Of a stretch of DNA of 64,000 nt, positions 63,325-64,000 are shown piece after piece. This DNA comes from Sphaerospermopsis torques-reginae ITEP-024 (GTDB taxonomy: Bacteria > Cyanobacteriota > Cyanobacteriia > Cyanobacteriales > Nostocaceae). The notes under the pieces were generated by a model. That model made no database searches. It worked only from the letters and a program-made list of their open reading frames with translations, and was not told where the DNA came from. Each line of letters opens with the position of its first letter. Positions within the stretch are counted from its first letter, which is position 1. The DNA is taken from contig NZ_CP080598.1 of NCBI RefSeq assembly GCF_019598945.1, positions 4,650,001 to 4,714,000 of the forward strand. Direction: 5' to 3'. The position numbers and the translations under genes were made by a program.

Positions 63325-64000
63325 GATGACTTATGTAAACAATATTGTGACTGAAAACTATTGTTAGCAAAGTTTTGGCAAATATTGTTTAGATTTTCAT
63401 TAAGCTATATGAATCCAACCGTCTATCACAGAATTATCAAATTGTGTGATATCCTATTTTATTCCTTCTTTGTGTCCTTTGCGTCCTTTGCGGTTCGTTA
63501 AAGAAGGCAGGAGGCAGGAGGCAGGAGGCAGAAGGGAAGAGGTTTTGAGAAATTTTACATTTTTTTACATACCTCGGTTTTGTCTTACCGATTTACTTAT
63601 CCCAGTAACCCAGTTGACAAAAGTCATAAATAAGCAAAAATAAGCCACTGAGGAGATAAAAACTAAAGAAAATATTAAGTATGAGTGAGGAAAAGAAAAA
63701 CAGTACATTTTGTACCTGAAAACAGGATAAGATAGAAAAGTATCAAAAAATAAAAAAGTGCATCCCCAGATGCAGAAAATAAACAACCAGAGTGATAGAG
63801 ACTGACACCAAAAGATAGTATACTAACTACTGTGGCTGTAGGTATTTTGCATCAGCTAACTGGGTAAAACCAGAGTTGTAAAATCCTCAAATTTTGGCGA
63901 ATACAACATTTGTCCAAAAATGTCAATATAATCTTTCTTTAATTAAGCAAATTTTACCAAAATTTTACCAAAAACCAAATTTTAACACCAAACACAACAA
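63325..64000. other. Gene-free window end
   Basis: 676 bases with no gene I can support. It holds GCAGGAG heptads (about 63505-63535), CTTTGCGTCCTTTGCG-type DNA before them, and the acs promoter region. A stretch at 63540-63605 is a diverged copy of the one at 23105-23170. The last 150 bases are very AT-rich. Confidence 0.45.

Noticed and set aside
63565-63786. 73-codon hydrophobic frame upstream of acs
   Set aside because: Phe/Tyr-rich translation of AT-rich DNA that overlaps a diverged repeat; no supporting start signal.

Overview
The window looks like a chromosomal stretch of a filamentous, probably heterocyst-forming cyanobacterium (Nostocales). The pointers are photosynthesis genes (psaX, ndhB), a Mo_nitro_C-type small protein, very frequent GCGATCGC (HIP1) palindromes, AT-rich DNA, and abundant heptanucleotide tandem repeats (STRR type) such as TCACCTG and AGTCAGG between genes. 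The genus is not decided by the sequence; an Anabaena/Dolichospermum/Aphanizomenon-like organism is my inference.

Layout. 0-9 kb: 3' end of a UvrD-like helicase, a Uma2 nuclease-like gene, a PIN toxin/antitoxin pair, a YdeP-type molybdopterin oxidoreductase, an XRE regulator, an S1-domain protein, a dienelactone hydrolase and a GntR regulator. 9-16.2 kb: an accessory island. It holds the wreck of a defence-like locus (SNF2/PLD helicase remnants, one in frame behind an Rpn nuclease domain, plus an Eco57I-like methyltransferase pseudogene), a Uma2 gene, a nested MITE, and four tandem DUF29 genes, one split by an IS630-family element. 16-26 kb: housekeeping core with an alpha/beta hydrolase, tig-clpP-clpX, and asd-dapA-rnj. 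26-31 kb: a RelE/ParE-like toxin pair, a dnaB stub, a 214-bp MITE, a Mo_nitro_C protein, a caspase-fold protein that has lost its catalytic dyad, and rpmF.

31-54 kb: a sulfite-oxidase-like protein, an aldehyde dehydrogenase, a baeRF7-type protein, a PgpH-like c-di-AMP phosphodiesterase, an ADP-ribosylglycohydrolase-like protein, aroQ with an upstream 45-codon small gene, topA, an RRM protein, ndhB, a PIN toxin pair, a receiver-domain protein, lipA, psaX, a branched-chain amino acid permease, a hybrid histidine kinase and a P-type ATPase. 54-61 kb: a second accessory island with HicBA, a Uma2 gene, an IS1634-family element, a pair of small unknown genes, MITEs, and a compact three-gene cluster (two DUF4365-like nuclease-fold proteins plus an antidote-like protein). 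61-64 kb: acs and a gene-free end.

How it fits together. tig-clpP-clpX gives folding and proteolysis; asd-dapA-rnj couples lysine/diaminopimelate synthesis with RNA turnover; the HDIG protein points to c-di-AMP signalling. The two accessory islands carry most of what is unusual: toxin-antitoxin modules, nuclease-fold proteins, mobile elements with readable target-site duplications, and a near-identical promoter-plus-leader placed in front of two different two-gene modules. All functions are assigned by reading the sequence; no database search was run.
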